Shown here one piece after another: positions 10,112 through 18,555 of a stretch of 64,000 bases of DNA. The translations under genes and the position numbers were made by a program. Within the stretch, counting starts at the first letter, position 1, and every line of letters begins with the position of its first letter. The DNA lies in the NCBI RefSeq assembly GCF_019711515.1, contig NZ_JAIGNO010000004.1, positions 124,001-188,000 on the forward strand. Reading direction: 5' to 3'. Below the pieces are notes generated by a model that did not search any database, was not told the DNA's origin, and saw only the letters and a list, made by a program, of their open reading frames with translations. The stretch is from Qipengyuania qiaonensis. GTDB taxonomy: Bacteria; Pseudomonadota; Alphaproteobacteria; Sphingomonadales; Sphingomonadaceae.

Positions 10112-10708
10112 TTACAGCTTGGCGATTTCCTGTTTAGCCGCTTGGAAGCCGGCGGCGATGGCATCCGGGCCGAAGCCCGCTTTCTCGACCCGCACGAAAT
10201 GCAGATCGTCCACGCCGATAAAGCCGAAGAAAGTTGTCAGCAGGCTTTCCTGGTTTTCCGCGATCTGGTCATTCGAGTATTCGCCGCCGCGCGCGGACGC
10301 GATGACGACCTTGCGCCCTCCCGCGAGACCTTCGGGTCCTGCCTCGGAATATGTGAAAGTCACGCCGGGCACACCGAGCCGATCCAGCCACGCCTTCAAC
10401 TGGCTGGGGATGGTGAAATTATACATTGGTGCGCCGACAATCACGATGTCGCTGGCGAGAAATTCGTCCAGTACCGCGCGCTGATCGGGATAGGCCGCGG
10501 CGACCGCCTCCTCATGCGTCTCGGGAGCGGTGCGGATCGCCTTTGTGGTGATCGGGTCGATATGCGCCAGCGGTTCGGCGACCAGATCACGGGTGACGAC
10601 CGTCGCATCGGGATGTTTGGCAGTGAAGTGAGCCACAAGCTCGTCGGTCAGCCTGCGGCTGATGGATTGGTCGCCGGTGGTCGAACTGTCGATACGAAGG
10701 ATTTGCAC
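10112..10708 (-). CDS. FMN-dependent NADH-azoreductase, GTG start
   Basis: A 198-residue flavodoxin-fold protein of the AzoR family. It transfers electrons from NADH to quinones and azo compounds, probably as a detoxifying two-electron quinone reductase in the cytoplasm. Visible are the FMN-phosphate loop RIDSSTTGDQSISRRLTDELV, APMYNFTIPSQLKAWLDRLGVPGVTF and ASARGGEYS. The GTG at 10708 (VQILRIDSS) has GGAG nine bases upstream; the open frame to 10756 would overlap the divergent regulator gene. It is transcribed away from an HxlR regulator with 41 bases between the two starts, the usual arrangement for a locally controlled azoreductase. Confidence 0.9.
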   Translation of the reverse strand: MQILRIDSSTTGDQSISRRLTDELVAHFTAKHPDATVVTRDLVAEPLAHIDPITTKAIRTAPETHEEAVAAAYPDQRAVLDEFLASDIVIVGAPMYNFTIPSQLKAWLDRLGVPGVTFTYSEAGPEGLAGGRKVVIASARGGEYSNDQIAENQESLLTTFFGFIGVDDLHFVRVEKAGFGPDAIAAGFQAAKQEIAKL

Positions 10709-10719
10709 GAGATGGACTC

Positions 10720-10736
10720 CATAGTTACTATCGATA
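10720..10736. promoter_or_regulatory. Candidate HxlR operator between azoreductase and regulator
   Basis: The 41-base space between the two divergent starts contains GTTA-N7-TAAC, an imperfect dyad centred on TATCGAT. A site here would overlap both promoters and allow the HxlR protein to repress the azoreductase and itself. This rests on position and symmetry only. Confidence 0.4.
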
Positions 10737-10749
10737 ACCTGGAGGCTAT

Positions 10750-11175
10750 ATGGCAACCGTAACTCGGCCCGCGCAAGAAGGCACTTTCCTGTCCGATAGG
10801 GACACCGGTGTTACCCTCGAGGTTCACGATGCACCGCAATGCATGGCAGTGAACGATATTCTCGCACGCGTCGGCGATAAATGGTCGGTGCGCGTGGTGC
10901 TGGCACTGACCGATGGCTCGCAGCGGTTCAATCAACTGCGGCGCGATATTCCCGGCGTGTCGCAGCGTATGCTCACCCGCACCCTGCGCGGTCTCGAACG
11001 CGACGGGCTGGTCAGCCGGACCGTAACCCCGAGTGTCCCGCCGCGCGTAGACTATGCGCTGACCGCGCTCGGCCGGTCATTGTGCGATCCGGTGGCGCGT
11101 CTGGGCAATTGGGCGATCGAGAACATCGGCAAGGTCGAAGCGGCTCGCGCGGTGTTCGATGGCGAGCAGGACTAG
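10750..11175 (+). CDS. HxlR-family winged-helix regulator
   Basis: A 141-residue MarR-like regulator of the HxlR/YodB group. Core motifs are DILARVGDKWSVRVVLALTDGSQRFNQLRRDIPGVSQRMLTRTLRGLERDGLVSRT (residues about 36-92, quoted in part) and the following wing PSVPPRVDYALTALG. A cysteine at residue 31, in APQCMAVND just before the helix-turn-helix, matches the redox-sensing cysteine position of YodB/HypR-type members. GGAGG lies six bases before the ATG. It probably represses the divergent azoreductase until quinone or electrophile stress modifies the cysteine. Its stop codon overlaps the convergent priA stop. Confidence 0.9.
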   Translation: MATVTRPAQEGTFLSDRDTGVTLEVHDAPQCMAVNDILARVGDKWSVRVVLALTDGSQRFNQLRRDIPGVSQRMLTRTLRGLERDGLVSRTVTPSVPPRVDYALTALGRSLCDPVARLGNWAIENIGKVEAARAVFDGEQD

Positions 11176-13337
11176 ACGAAACTGTAGGGATCGATGTCCA
11201 CCGCCACGCGCACGCCAGGCGGATGGTCGACCTGCGCCAGCCAGCGACGGATCTCGTCCTGCAGTTGCACGCTGCGGCGCGCATTGATGAGAAAGCGGTA
11301 GCGGTACCGCCCGCGGAGCAGTGCCATGGGCGCAGGCGCGGGGCCGAGGATCAGGCAGTCCTCGACCTGCGGTCGGAAAGCGCCGAGACGATTTGCTGCC
11401 TCGCGCGCCTCCGCATCGTCTTCGCTCGAGACGGTGATCGCGGCCCAGCGGCCGAAGGGCGGGGCGCCCGCCTCGCGGCGCATTTCGGTTTCGGCGGAAT
11501 AGAAGGCGTCGCGGTCGCCAGCCGCCAGCGCCGCGATCACGGGCGCCTCGGGATGACGGGTCTGGATCAGCACTTCGCCGGGCTTCGACCCACGCCCGGC
11601 ACGTCCCGCGACCTGCGCCACCTGCTGATAGGTACGTTCCCCTGCACGCAGGTCTCCGCCTTCGAGACCGAGATCGGCATCTACCACGCCCACCAAAGTC
11701 AGGTCGGGGAAATGGAACCCCTTGGTTACCAGTTGCGTGCCGACGATGACATCGACCTCGCATGCCTCGACTGCGGCGATAAACTCGGCGGCGCGTCCCG
11801 GCGAATTGAGCGTGTCCGAGGTGGCGACGAAGACACGTGCCTGCGGCAGCCTTTCGGCCACCTCGTCGGCGATGCGTTCGACGCCCGGACCGCAGGCGAC
11901 GAGGCAATCGGGCTCCCCGCATTCGGTGCAGGCTTGGGGGGCGGGGGCCTCATGCCCGCAATGGTGGCAGGCGAGCCGCCGGGTAAAGCGATGTTCGACC
12001 AGCCAGGCGCTGCAATTGGGGCATTGATAGCGAAAGCCACAATTGCGGCACAGCGTCAGCGGGGCATAGCCGCGGCGATTGAGGAACAATAGCGATTGCT
12101 CGCCACGTTCCAGACGGTCCTCGATCCCGTCCACCAGCCGCTGGGCAAGCCACATGCCATGGGGCGGTTTCTCCTGCGTGAGGTCGATCGTGTCGATCGC
12201 AGGAAGTTCGGCGCCGCCGAAGCGGCTTGGCAGATCGATTTTCCGATAGATACCGCTTTCCGCCATCTGCAAGCTTTCGAGGGCAGGCGTCGCGCTGGCG
12301 AGCACCACTGGCACTTTCTCGAAGTGTCCGCGCATCACCGCTACATCGCGGGCATTGTAGCGAACTCCATCCTCCTGCTTGAAACTCGTCTCGTGCGCTT
12401 CATCGACCACAATGAGTCCAAGCTTGGCGAAAGGCAGAAAGAGGGCCGAGCGTGCGCCGACCACGACCTGCCCCGTTCCTTCCGAGACTGCCCGATAGGC
12501 ACGCCTGCGCTCTGTCGATTTCAGCGAGGAATGCCACAGTACCGGTGCCGCACCGAAGCGTTCTTCGAACCGGTGCAGGAAGTTCTCGGTCAGGGCGATC
12601 TCGGGCAGCAGAACGAGTACCTGCCACCCCATGCGCAGCGCTTCTGCGATGGGTTCGAAATAGGTCTCCGTCTTGCCCGACCCGGTGACACCATCGAGCA
12701 GGAAAGGGGCGAATTCCGCCTTCCGCACGGCAGCGGCAAAAATGTCCGAGGCCTCGCGCTGTTCGGCGTTCAGCGCAATCTCCGCAAAATCGGGCCGAGC
12801 CGCGTCGTATGGGCGATCGCAATCGACCTCGACCGGTTCGAGAACACCCTGGTTCACCAGCCCCCGCAAGACGCCTTCGGAAACGCCGGCAATCCCGGAT
12901 AGCTCGCGGATATTGGCCTGTTCGCCTTCCAGCGCCTCGATTGCCGCATGGCGCTGCGGAGTCATGCGCTCGGGCAGGCCCCCGGTGAGGCGGTACTCCG
13001 TCATCGTCGCCGGCCCCTTGAGCGCGCCGCCCGACGAAAGTGCCATACGGGCCACGCTGGCCAGTGAGGCCACGTAATAATCCGCAGCCCATTCGATCAA
13101 TCGCCGGAGCGGTGCCGAAAGCGGAGGGACCGGCAGCACCCCCCTGAGATTGCGCAGTTTCTCAACCGGAACGTCCGTTCCCGGCAGCCGTTCAGCCTCC
13201 CAGACGATTCCGATCACGGTGCGTGGGCCGAGCGGACATTCGACCACCGAACCGGGGCCGATATCCATACCGTCCGGCACTCTGTAGTCGAGCGGCCCGA
13301 GAGCGGCATTAAGGACGAGGCAACGGACACGGTTCAT
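11172..13337 (-). CDS. priA: Primosomal protein N', replication restart helicase PriA
   Basis: A 721-residue superfamily 2 helicase that recognises stalled forks and reloads the replicative helicase. The N-terminal 3'-end DNA-binding domain occupies about residues 1-100. The helicase core has Walker A GVTGSGKT (216-223) and DEAH (312-315). Eight cysteines at 430, 433, 439, 442, 457, 460, 470 and 473 bind the two structural zinc ions. The C-terminal lobe contains VGTQLVTKGFHFPDLTLVGVVDAD and QVAGRAGRG. The start at 13337 (MNRVRCLVLNAALG) matches the family, not the longer frame to 13571. It is divergent from the DUF4197 gene and overlaps the HxlR stop. Confidence 0.97.
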   Translation of the reverse strand: MNRVRCLVLNAALGPLDYRVPDGMDIGPGSVVECPLGPRTVIGIVWEAERLPGTDVPVEKLRNLRGVLPVPPLSAPLRRLIEWAADYYVASLASVARMALSSGGALKGPATMTEYRLTGGLPERMTPQRHAAIEALEGEQANIRELSGIAGVSEGVLRGLVNQGVLEPVEVDCDRPYDAARPDFAEIALNAEQREASDIFAAAVRKAEFAPFLLDGVTGSGKTETYFEPIAEALRMGWQVLVLLPEIALTENFLHRFEERFGAAPVLWHSSLKSTERRRAYRAVSEGTGQVVVGARSALFLPFAKLGLIVVDEAHETSFKQEDGVRYNARDVAVMRGHFEKVPVVLASATPALESLQMAESGIYRKIDLPSRFGGAELPAIDTIDLTQEKPPHGMWLAQRLVDGIEDRLERGEQSLLFLNRRGYAPLTLCRNCGFRYQCPNCSAWLVEHRFTRRLACHHCGHEAPAPQACTECGEPDCLVACGPGVERIADEVAERLPQARVFVATSDTLNSPGRAAEFIAAVEACEVDVIVGTQLVTKGFHFPDLTLVGVVDADLGLEGGDLRAGERTYQQVAQVAGRAGRGSKPGEVLIQTRHPEAPVIAALAAGDRDAFYSAETEMRREAGAPPFGRWAAITVSSEDDAEAREAANRLGAFRPQVEDCLILGPAPAPMALLRGRYRYRFLINARRSVQLQDEIRRWLAQVDHPPGVRVAVDIDPYSFV

Positions 13338-13401
13338 GGCCTGGCCATATGGGCGGCGCGAGGCAGATGAAACAAGGGTGGGGAACAAGAGGACCGACGA
13401 T

Positions 13402-14097
13402 ATGACCGATATTCTCGCGAAACCTACTGGTCGCCGCGCCATGCTTGGCGGCATGGTCGCTTCGGGTGGTCTGCTGCTTCTTCCGGCCTGCTCTTCCATT
13501 CCCGGTCTCAGTCTCGTCGACGCCGTGCAGCGTCTGCTGTTTCTTTCCAGCGAGCGCGCATTCGCTCGCATGCTGCAAGGTGGCGGGTTCTGGGATCAGC
13601 AGGTCGCGCAGGCCGGGCTGAACAATCTGCTCGGTGCGCGCGGCGATGTGCTGGCGGGTATTCTCACCTCGTCGCTATTCAAGAGCCGGCTCGAGGGCGC
13701 TTTCGGCGATATTGCTTACGAAGGTGCGGAACGCGCCGCGCCGCTGGTGACCGATGCCGTGCGCGTGATCGGGATCGGCAACGCGATGGAGCTGGTGCGG
13801 GGCGGCCCAAATGCAGCGACCACCTTCCTGCGCGGATCGATGGGCACGACACTGGTCGAAGCGATGGTCCCCGAACTGGGGCAAGCGATGCGCGTGGCGC
13901 AAGAACCGCTGGTGGGGGAACTGGTTCGCGGGCTGACCGGCGTCGACCTTGCGGGCGTTACCAACCGGTTCGCCACCAGCATCGACAATACCATCTGGCG
14001 TGAAATCGGCGTCGAGGAGGCCGCGATCCGTCGTGATCCGGCGGCAACGCGGGATCCGTTGATCATCGGCGTCTTCGGAACCGGCTCCGCGCTTTAG
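13402..14097 (+). CDS. DUF4197 family exported lipoprotein
   Basis: A 231-residue protein of DUF4197, a family of unknown function seen in proteobacteria. The leader has a twin-arginine-like TGRRAMLGG followed by a hydrophobic run and the lipobox-like LLPAC, so it is probably a lipoprotein exported folded or unfolded. The body (LSSERAFARML, FWDQQV, GDVLAGILTSSLFKSRLEGAFGD) is alpha-helical in appearance. AGAGGA lies just upstream of the ATG at 13402. It is convergent with, and overlaps by four bases, the DUF2490 gene. No role can be assigned. Confidence 0.78.
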   Translation: MTDILAKPTGRRAMLGGMVASGGLLLLPACSSIPGLSLVDAVQRLLFLSSERAFARMLQGGGFWDQQVAQAGLNNLLGARGDVLAGILTSSLFKSRLEGAFGDIAYEGAERAAPLVTDAVRVIGIGNAMELVRGGPNAATTFLRGSMGTTLVEAMVPELGQAMRVAQEPLVGELVRGLTGVDLAGVTNRFATSIDNTIWREIGVEEAAIRRDPAATRDPLIIGVFGTGSAL

Positions 14098-14744
14098 AAG
14101 CGCGTGACGACGCCTATGGAGGGGACGTGGCTGATGCGATCGGGCGCTCCGGGAAGAGGGTTGTAGAACAGACCGTAGCTTCCCGTGACACGGACGGTTT
14201 TCGTTACCGATTGTTCGATCCCGGCGATAAACCGCAGCTGTTCGGTTCGCGGATCGGTGCCACGCGTGGCCTGCTGCAGGTTATAGAGCCACTCGGTCGA
14301 AAACACCGCACGGGTTCTATCGGCAATCTGCGGCGCAAACTGAACGCGGGCCCGCCCCCGCAGTGCTACCCGATCCGCACCTTCGAGGAAGCGCTGTTCG
14401 AACCGCCCACGAAAGACCACTTGCCCGAAGGTGACATTGACCTGTTGGTGCGGGCGATGTTCTTGCCCGGTTCCGGCGCTGACCCAGGCATAGCCCGTGC
14501 CGATCGTGATTGCATCGGACACCTTGTGATCGAGCGAGATTCGCGCGAGGAACTGGTCGTCTCCTTCGCGCAGCCGCTCGGAAATGTCGAAGGTCAGCGA
14601 GGTCGCATCATCGAACAGAGCCGTGGCGGCGGCGGCGTTGAGCCATAGTTGTGTGTCTTCCTCCGCGGCGCGGGCCGGCGACGGTTGCAATGCCGCACCG
14701 GCGGCGGCAAGGAAGGCGCAGACCGCGCGGAGGTGAATCGTCAT
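14094..14744 (-). CDS. DUF2490 outer-membrane beta-barrel-like protein
   Basis: A 216-residue exported protein resembling DUF2490. The signal peptide is [17 protein letters not shown]... cleaved near ARAAEED (about residue 26). The mature part shows alternating strand patterns expected of a small outer-membrane barrel: [52 protein letters not shown] and a C-terminal aromatic RF ending. The longer open frame to 14933 runs antisense into the aldolase gene and is not credible. Function unknown. Confidence 0.72.
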   Translation of the reverse strand: MTIHLRAVCAFLAAAGAALQPSPARAAEEDTQLWLNAAAATALFDDATSLTFDISERLREGDDQFLARISLDHKVSDAITIGTGYAWVSAGTGQEHRPHQQVNVTFGQVVFRGRFEQRFLEGADRVALRGRARVQFAPQIADRTRAVFSTEWLYNLQQATRGTDPRTEQLRFIAGIEQSVTKTVRVTGSYGLFYNPLPGAPDRISHVPSIGVVTRF

Positions 14745-14802
14745 GCCGCGCTTAATACTGGCGGCGAACCTTCTCGCCCATCCGAATTCGGAGCTTCCGC
14801 GC

Positions 14803-15465
14803 ATGAAATTCTTCGTCGACACTGCCGACATCGCCGACATCAGGGAACTGGCCGATACCGGCCTGCTCGATGGCGTCACCACCAATCCTTCGCTGATCGC
14901 CAAGTCGGGGCGGGACTTCATGGAGGTGACCAAGGAAATCTGCGATATCGTCGATGGTCCGGTAAGCGCCGAAGTTGTCGCGCTCGATCACGATACGATG
15001 ATGAAAGAAGCCGAAACCTTGCGCAAGATCGCAGACAATGTCTGCATCAAGGTTCCGCTGACGATCGACGGGCTCAAGACCTGCAAGAAGCTCACCTCCG
15101 ACGGTACGATGGTGAATGTCACGCTGTGCTTCAGCGCCAACCAGGCGCTGCTCGCGGCCAAGGCAGGCGCCACCTTCGTGTCACCCTTCGTCGGACGGCA
15201 CGACGATAACGGCTTCGACGGCATGGCACTGATCCGCGACATCCGCCTGATCTACGACAACTATCCGAATTTCGGCACGGAGATCCTCGTCGCCAGCGTC
15301 CGCAATCCCGTCCATGTGCTCGAAAGCGCGCGCATCGGCGCAGATGTCGCGACCATGCCACCATCGGTCATCAAGGGGCTGTTCAGGCACGTGCTGACGG
15401 ACAAGGGTATCGAGGGTTTCCTCAAGGATTGGGAAACCACCGGGCAGAGCATCCCGACCGCGTAA
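14803..15465 (+). CDS. Fructose-6-phosphate aldolase / short transaldolase
   Basis: A 220-residue class I aldolase of the Fsa/TalC group, half the length of classical transaldolase B. The Schiff-base lysine is Lys83 in NVCIKVPLT. Family motifs are [60 protein letters not shown] and the ILVASVRNP segment. It either moves a dihydroxyacetone unit in the pentose phosphate pathway or cleaves fructose 6-phosphate; the two activities cannot be told apart here. The ATG at 14803 is the family start; the open frame upstream overlaps the divergent gene. The cobT-like gene follows one base after its stop. Confidence 0.93.
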   Translation: MKFFVDTADIADIRELADTGLLDGVTTNPSLIAKSGRDFMEVTKEICDIVDGPVSAEVVALDHDTMMKEAETLRKIADNVCIKVPLTIDGLKTCKKLTSDGTMVNVTLCFSANQALLAAKAGATFVSPFVGRHDDNGFDGMALIRDIRLIYDNYPNFGTEILVASVRNPVHVLESARIGADVATMPPSVIKGLFRHVLTDKGIEGFLKDWETTGQSIPTA

Positions 15466-15466
15466 C

Positions 15467-17290
15467 TTGACCGAACAGACCCCTCTCGATCGCTTCAAGC
15501 AGGCACTGACCGGTGCCAGCCGCGCGCTCGCGCACGAGCCGGAGGTCGAGGTTGCGTGGAGTGCGGACAGCCCGACCCAATCGGGCAAAAACTTCCGCGT
15601 GCCGTTGCCGGGTCGAAACCTGCCGCGCGAGCAGGCGATCGAGGCGCGCGGCTTTGCCGACAGTTTCGCGCTGCGGCTGCGCCATCACGACGAGGCGCTT
15701 CATGGCAAGGGCGCCCCGCCCGAGCCCATTGCGCGCGCCTGCTACGACGCGATCGAGCAGGTGCGTTACGAGGCGATCGGCTCGACCCGGTATGCCGGCA
15801 TTCGCGGCAATCTCAATTCGGCGGTCGAAATGCGGACCGCTGCGGACCCGATCGTGCGTGCGGATGAGGCCAAGAACGTGCCGTTGCCGAGCGCGCTGTC
15901 GCTGATGCTACGGGAGGCGCTGACCGGCGAAGCCGTTCCCGAGCGGGCGCGCAAGGCGGTCGATCTGGTGCGCGAGGACATTCTCGCCAGGATCGGCACG
16001 GATATGGACGGGCTGGCCGATGTGCTGGACGACCAGCGCGCGTTTCAGAACCTGACGCTCGACATCTTGCGCGATCTCGATCTGACCTTGCCCGACAGCC
16101 CCGAACCGACCGATGCCGAGGATGGCGAGGACGAGGAAGGCGAGAATCCGGAGGATCAGGACGAGACCGACGAGGAAGACGAGGGCGGCGCAGAGCCGCA
16201 GGCGACCGATGCCCGTAGCGACGTCACCGATGGCGAGGCCGACGGCGACGCCGATCAGGAAATCGATGGCGAGCAGGAAATGTCCGACGGCGATCCGTCC
16301 GACGATGGCGAGGAGGGCATGCAGCCCGTCCGACCCAATCGGCCCTGGACCGATTTCCCCGAAACCTTCGAGTACAAGGCATACACGGCGAAATTCGACG
16401 AAGAGATCGACGCGGGCGAGCTGTGCGATCTCGAAGAGCTGGAGCGGCTGCGTACCTATCTCGACAGCCAGCTTGCCGGTCTGCAGGGCGTGGTCACACG
16501 GCTTGCGAACCGTCTCCAGCGCCGCCTCATGGCGCAGCAGAACCGCAGCTGGGATTTCGATCAGGAAGAAGGACTGCTGGATGCCGCGCGCCTGACCCGC
16601 GTGGTGGTCAGCCCCGGCCATGCACTCAGCTACAAGGTCGAACGCGACACCGAGTTCAAGGATACGGTCGTCACGCTGCTGATCGACAACTCAGGCTCCA
16701 TGCGCGGGCGACCGATTTCGATCGCTGCGATCAGCGCCGATATCCTGGCACGCACGCTCGAACGTTGCGGCGTGAAGACCGAGATTCTCGGCTTCACCAC
16801 CCGCGCATGGAAGGGCGGGCAGAGCCGCGAGGCATGGCTCGCCGATGGCCGTCCCGCCAATCCGGGCCGCCTCAACGATCTGCGCCACATCCTCTACAAG
16901 AAGGCCGACGAACCCTGGCGCCGCGCGCGCCGCAATCTCGGCCTGATGATGCGCGAAGGGCTGCTAAAGGAAAATATCGATGGCGAGGCGCTGCTCTGGG
17001 CGCACGACCGCCTGCTGCGCCGCCCGGAGGACCGCCGTATTCTGATGGTCATCAGCGACGGGGCGCCGGTCGACGACAGTACGCTGAGCGTCAACCAGGC
17101 GGGCTTCCTCGAAAGCCATTTGCGCAAGGTGATCGACTGGATCGAGAAACAATCGCCGGTGCAATTGGCGGCCATCGGGATCGGCCACGATGTCACGCGC
17201 TACTACAAGCGCTCGGTGACGATCATGGACGTCGAACAACTGGGCGGGACGATTATCGAACAATTGGCCGATCTGTTCGAGGTTGAGTGA
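15467..17290 (+). CDS. cobT: CobT-like cobaltochelatase subunit with VWA domain, TTG start
   Basis: A 607-residue protein of the aerobic cobaltochelatase CobT family. The N-terminal domain ([20 protein letters not shown]) is followed by a very acidic linker (about residues 210-290, largely D/E/G) and a C-terminal von Willebrand A domain with the metal-binding DNSGS motif at 407-411 plus TRAWKGG and ISDGAPVDD. In known systems CobT forms an AAA+ motor with CobS that helps CobN insert cobalt into hydrogenobyrinate diamide. Neither CobS nor CobN is encoded nearby. The TTG start at 15467 lies one base after the aldolase stop and lacks a strong ribosome binding site, suggesting coupling. Confidence 0.88.
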   Translation: MTEQTPLDRFKQALTGASRALAHEPEVEVAWSADSPTQSGKNFRVPLPGRNLPREQAIEARGFADSFALRLRHHDEALHGKGAPPEPIARACYDAIEQVRYEAIGSTRYAGIRGNLNSAVEMRTAADPIVRADEAKNVPLPSALSLMLREALTGEAVPERARKAVDLVREDILARIGTDMDGLADVLDDQRAFQNLTLDILRDLDLTLPDSPEPTDAEDGEDEEGENPEDQDETDEEDEGGAEPQATDARSDVTDGEADGDADQEIDGEQEMSDGDPSDDGEEGMQPVRPNRPWTDFPETFEYKAYTAKFDEEIDAGELCDLEELERLRTYLDSQLAGLQGVVTRLANRLQRRLMAQQNRSWDFDQEEGLLDAARLTRVVVSPGHALSYKVERDTEFKDTVVTLLIDNSGSMRGRPISIAAISADILARTLERCGVKTEILGFTTRAWKGGQSREAWLADGRPANPGRLNDLRHILYKKADEPWRRARRNLGLMMREGLLKENIDGEALLWAHDRLLRRPEDRRILMVISDGAPVDDSTLSVNQAGFLESHLRKVIDWIEKQSPVQLAAIGIGHDVTRYYKRSVTIMDVEQLGGTIIEQLADLFEVE

Positions 17291-17734
17291 ATGACCGTCC
17301 CTTCCGATTACCTCTATGCCGATCGCGATTTTCGATCCTTTATGGAGCGCGCGAAGGAGAAGACCGACCTGCCGACCACCAATATGGCCTGGGGCGTGGT
17401 GCTGGGAGTTTTCGAGGTATTTCGTCGACGCCTCGATGCAGTGCAGAGGCTGGCATTCGCTTCCGCGCTGCCTCCGACTCTACGCGCAATATTCTGTGAA
17501 GCTGGAGCGCCAACCAAACAGCCGGTTCCGTTTGCGAACAAGGACGCCCTTACTTGCGAGGTACAGGAGTTCCACCGCGATCATCAGTTTGCGAGCGACA
17601 CAGCGATCGACGATGTCGCAAGCGCCTTGGCTGAATTCGTCGATCTTCGCCGGTTCCGGTCTGTGTTGGACGACATCGGACCGGGTGCGGTGGACTACTG
17701 GTCGGCGGTCTTCTCGGACGAGTTGATAGGATGA
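17291..17734 (+). CDS. DUF2267-like protein
   Basis: A 147-residue protein resembling DUF2267: a helical repeat with FMERAKEKTDLPTTNMAWGVVLGVFEVFRRRLDAVQRLAFASALPPTLRAIF (quoted in part), the LP-x-x-LR-x-(I/V)F signature of the family. No catalytic residues are evident. The ATG follows the cobT-like TGA with no gap, and its own stop overlaps the nitroreductase ATG, so it sits inside a four-gene cluster. GC content looks lower than in its neighbours. Function unknown. Confidence 0.65.
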   Translation: MTVPSDYLYADRDFRSFMERAKEKTDLPTTNMAWGVVLGVFEVFRRRLDAVQRLAFASALPPTLRAIFCEAGAPTKQPVPFANKDALTCEVQEFHRDHQFASDTAIDDVASALAEFVDLRRFRSVLDDIGPGAVDYWSAVFSDELIG

Positions 17735-18405
17735 ACGTTTCAGAAGCCGTCCAGTCCCGTCGCTCTGTCCGCGCCTTCACCGACCAGCCGGTCGATCGCG
17801 AGGTGCTTACCCGTATCCTCGAAAAGGCGCAGCGCTCCCCCTCCGGCGGCAATACCCAGCCGTGGCACGGCATCGTCCTCACCGGTGAGCCGATGCGTAA
17901 GCTCTTCGACCGCATCGCCCTCGAATTTCCCAAGGGGCGCGCAGCACACGCCCCGGAATACCACGTCTATCCGCCCGAACTCGACGGCGCCTATGAACAG
18001 CGCCGCCGCGGGGTTGGGGAGGACATGTATGGAGCGCTCGCAATCTCCCGCGAGGAGAAGGGCAAGCGGCTGATGTGGTTCGCCAACAATTTCCGCGCCT
18101 TCGGGGCACCGGTGCTGATGCTGGTCCATACGCCCAAATATATGGGGTCGCCGCAGTGGAGCGATATCGGCATGTGGCTGCAGACCATCGGCCTGCTCGC
18201 CCGCGAGGAAGGGCTCGACACCTGCTTCCAGGAAGCCTGGGCGGTCTACAGCCCGCAGATCCGCGAGGTGGTCGATATTCCCGAGGACCACATCTTCTTC
18301 TGCGGCGTCGCCATCGGGTATCGCGATACCGATGCGCCGGTGAACAATTTCGAGGTGAAGCGTGCCGGGATCGATGAAAGCGTGCGCTGGGAGGGGTGGG
18401 GCTGA
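17731..18405 (+). CDS. Nitroreductase family flavoprotein
   Basis: A 224-residue FMN-dependent NAD(P)H nitroreductase. The N-terminal EAVQSRRSVRAFTDQPVDREVLTRILEKAQRSPSGGNTQPW segment (partly quoted) has the RRS phosphate-binding arginines and the SGGNTQPW flavin contact. The C-terminal half carries WSDIGMWLQTIGLLAREEGLDTC and FFCGVAIGYRD. Such enzymes are cytosolic homodimers reducing nitroaromatics or quinones. The physiological substrate is unknown. The start overlaps the previous stop (ATGA), so it is the last gene of the aldolase-cobT cluster; a palindromic repeat follows its stop. Confidence 0.9.
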   Translation: MNVSEAVQSRRSVRAFTDQPVDREVLTRILEKAQRSPSGGNTQPWHGIVLTGEPMRKLFDRIALEFPKGRAAHAPEYHVYPPELDGAYEQRRRGVGEDMYGALAISREEKGKRLMWFANNFRAFGAPVLMLVHTPKYMGSPQWSDIGMWLQTIGLLAREEGLDTCFQEAWAVYSPQIREVVDIPEDHIFFCGVAIGYRDTDAPVNNFEVKRAGIDESVRWEGWG

Positions 18406-18417
18406 ACCTCCTGCCTC

Positions 18418-18513
18418 GTCATTGCGAGGAGCCTAAGGCGACGCGGCAATCCATTCCCTATCGCTCCTTGTCGAGACTCGGTTGATGGATTGCTTCGCTA
18501 TGCTCGCAATGAC
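18418..18513. repeat. Dispersed palindromic repeat, copy 1 (96 bp)
   Basis: Outer arms GTCATTGCGAGGAGC and GCTCGCAATGAC pair, and inner arms GCAATCCAT and ATGGATTGC pair, so the whole element can fold into one long hairpin. Related copies are at 27499-27586 and 53111-53185. It fills most of the space between the nitroreductase gene and cysS. Confidence 0.9.
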
Positions 18514-18555
18514 TGATTGTTGACCAGCCTGCGCGCTCGCGCCATTGCGCCTCAC

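Noticed and set aside
16096..16326. Acidic repeat-like sequence in the CobT-like gene considered as a separate repeat
   Set aside because: The D/E-rich linker is a normal feature of CobT proteins, and the reading frame is continuous.
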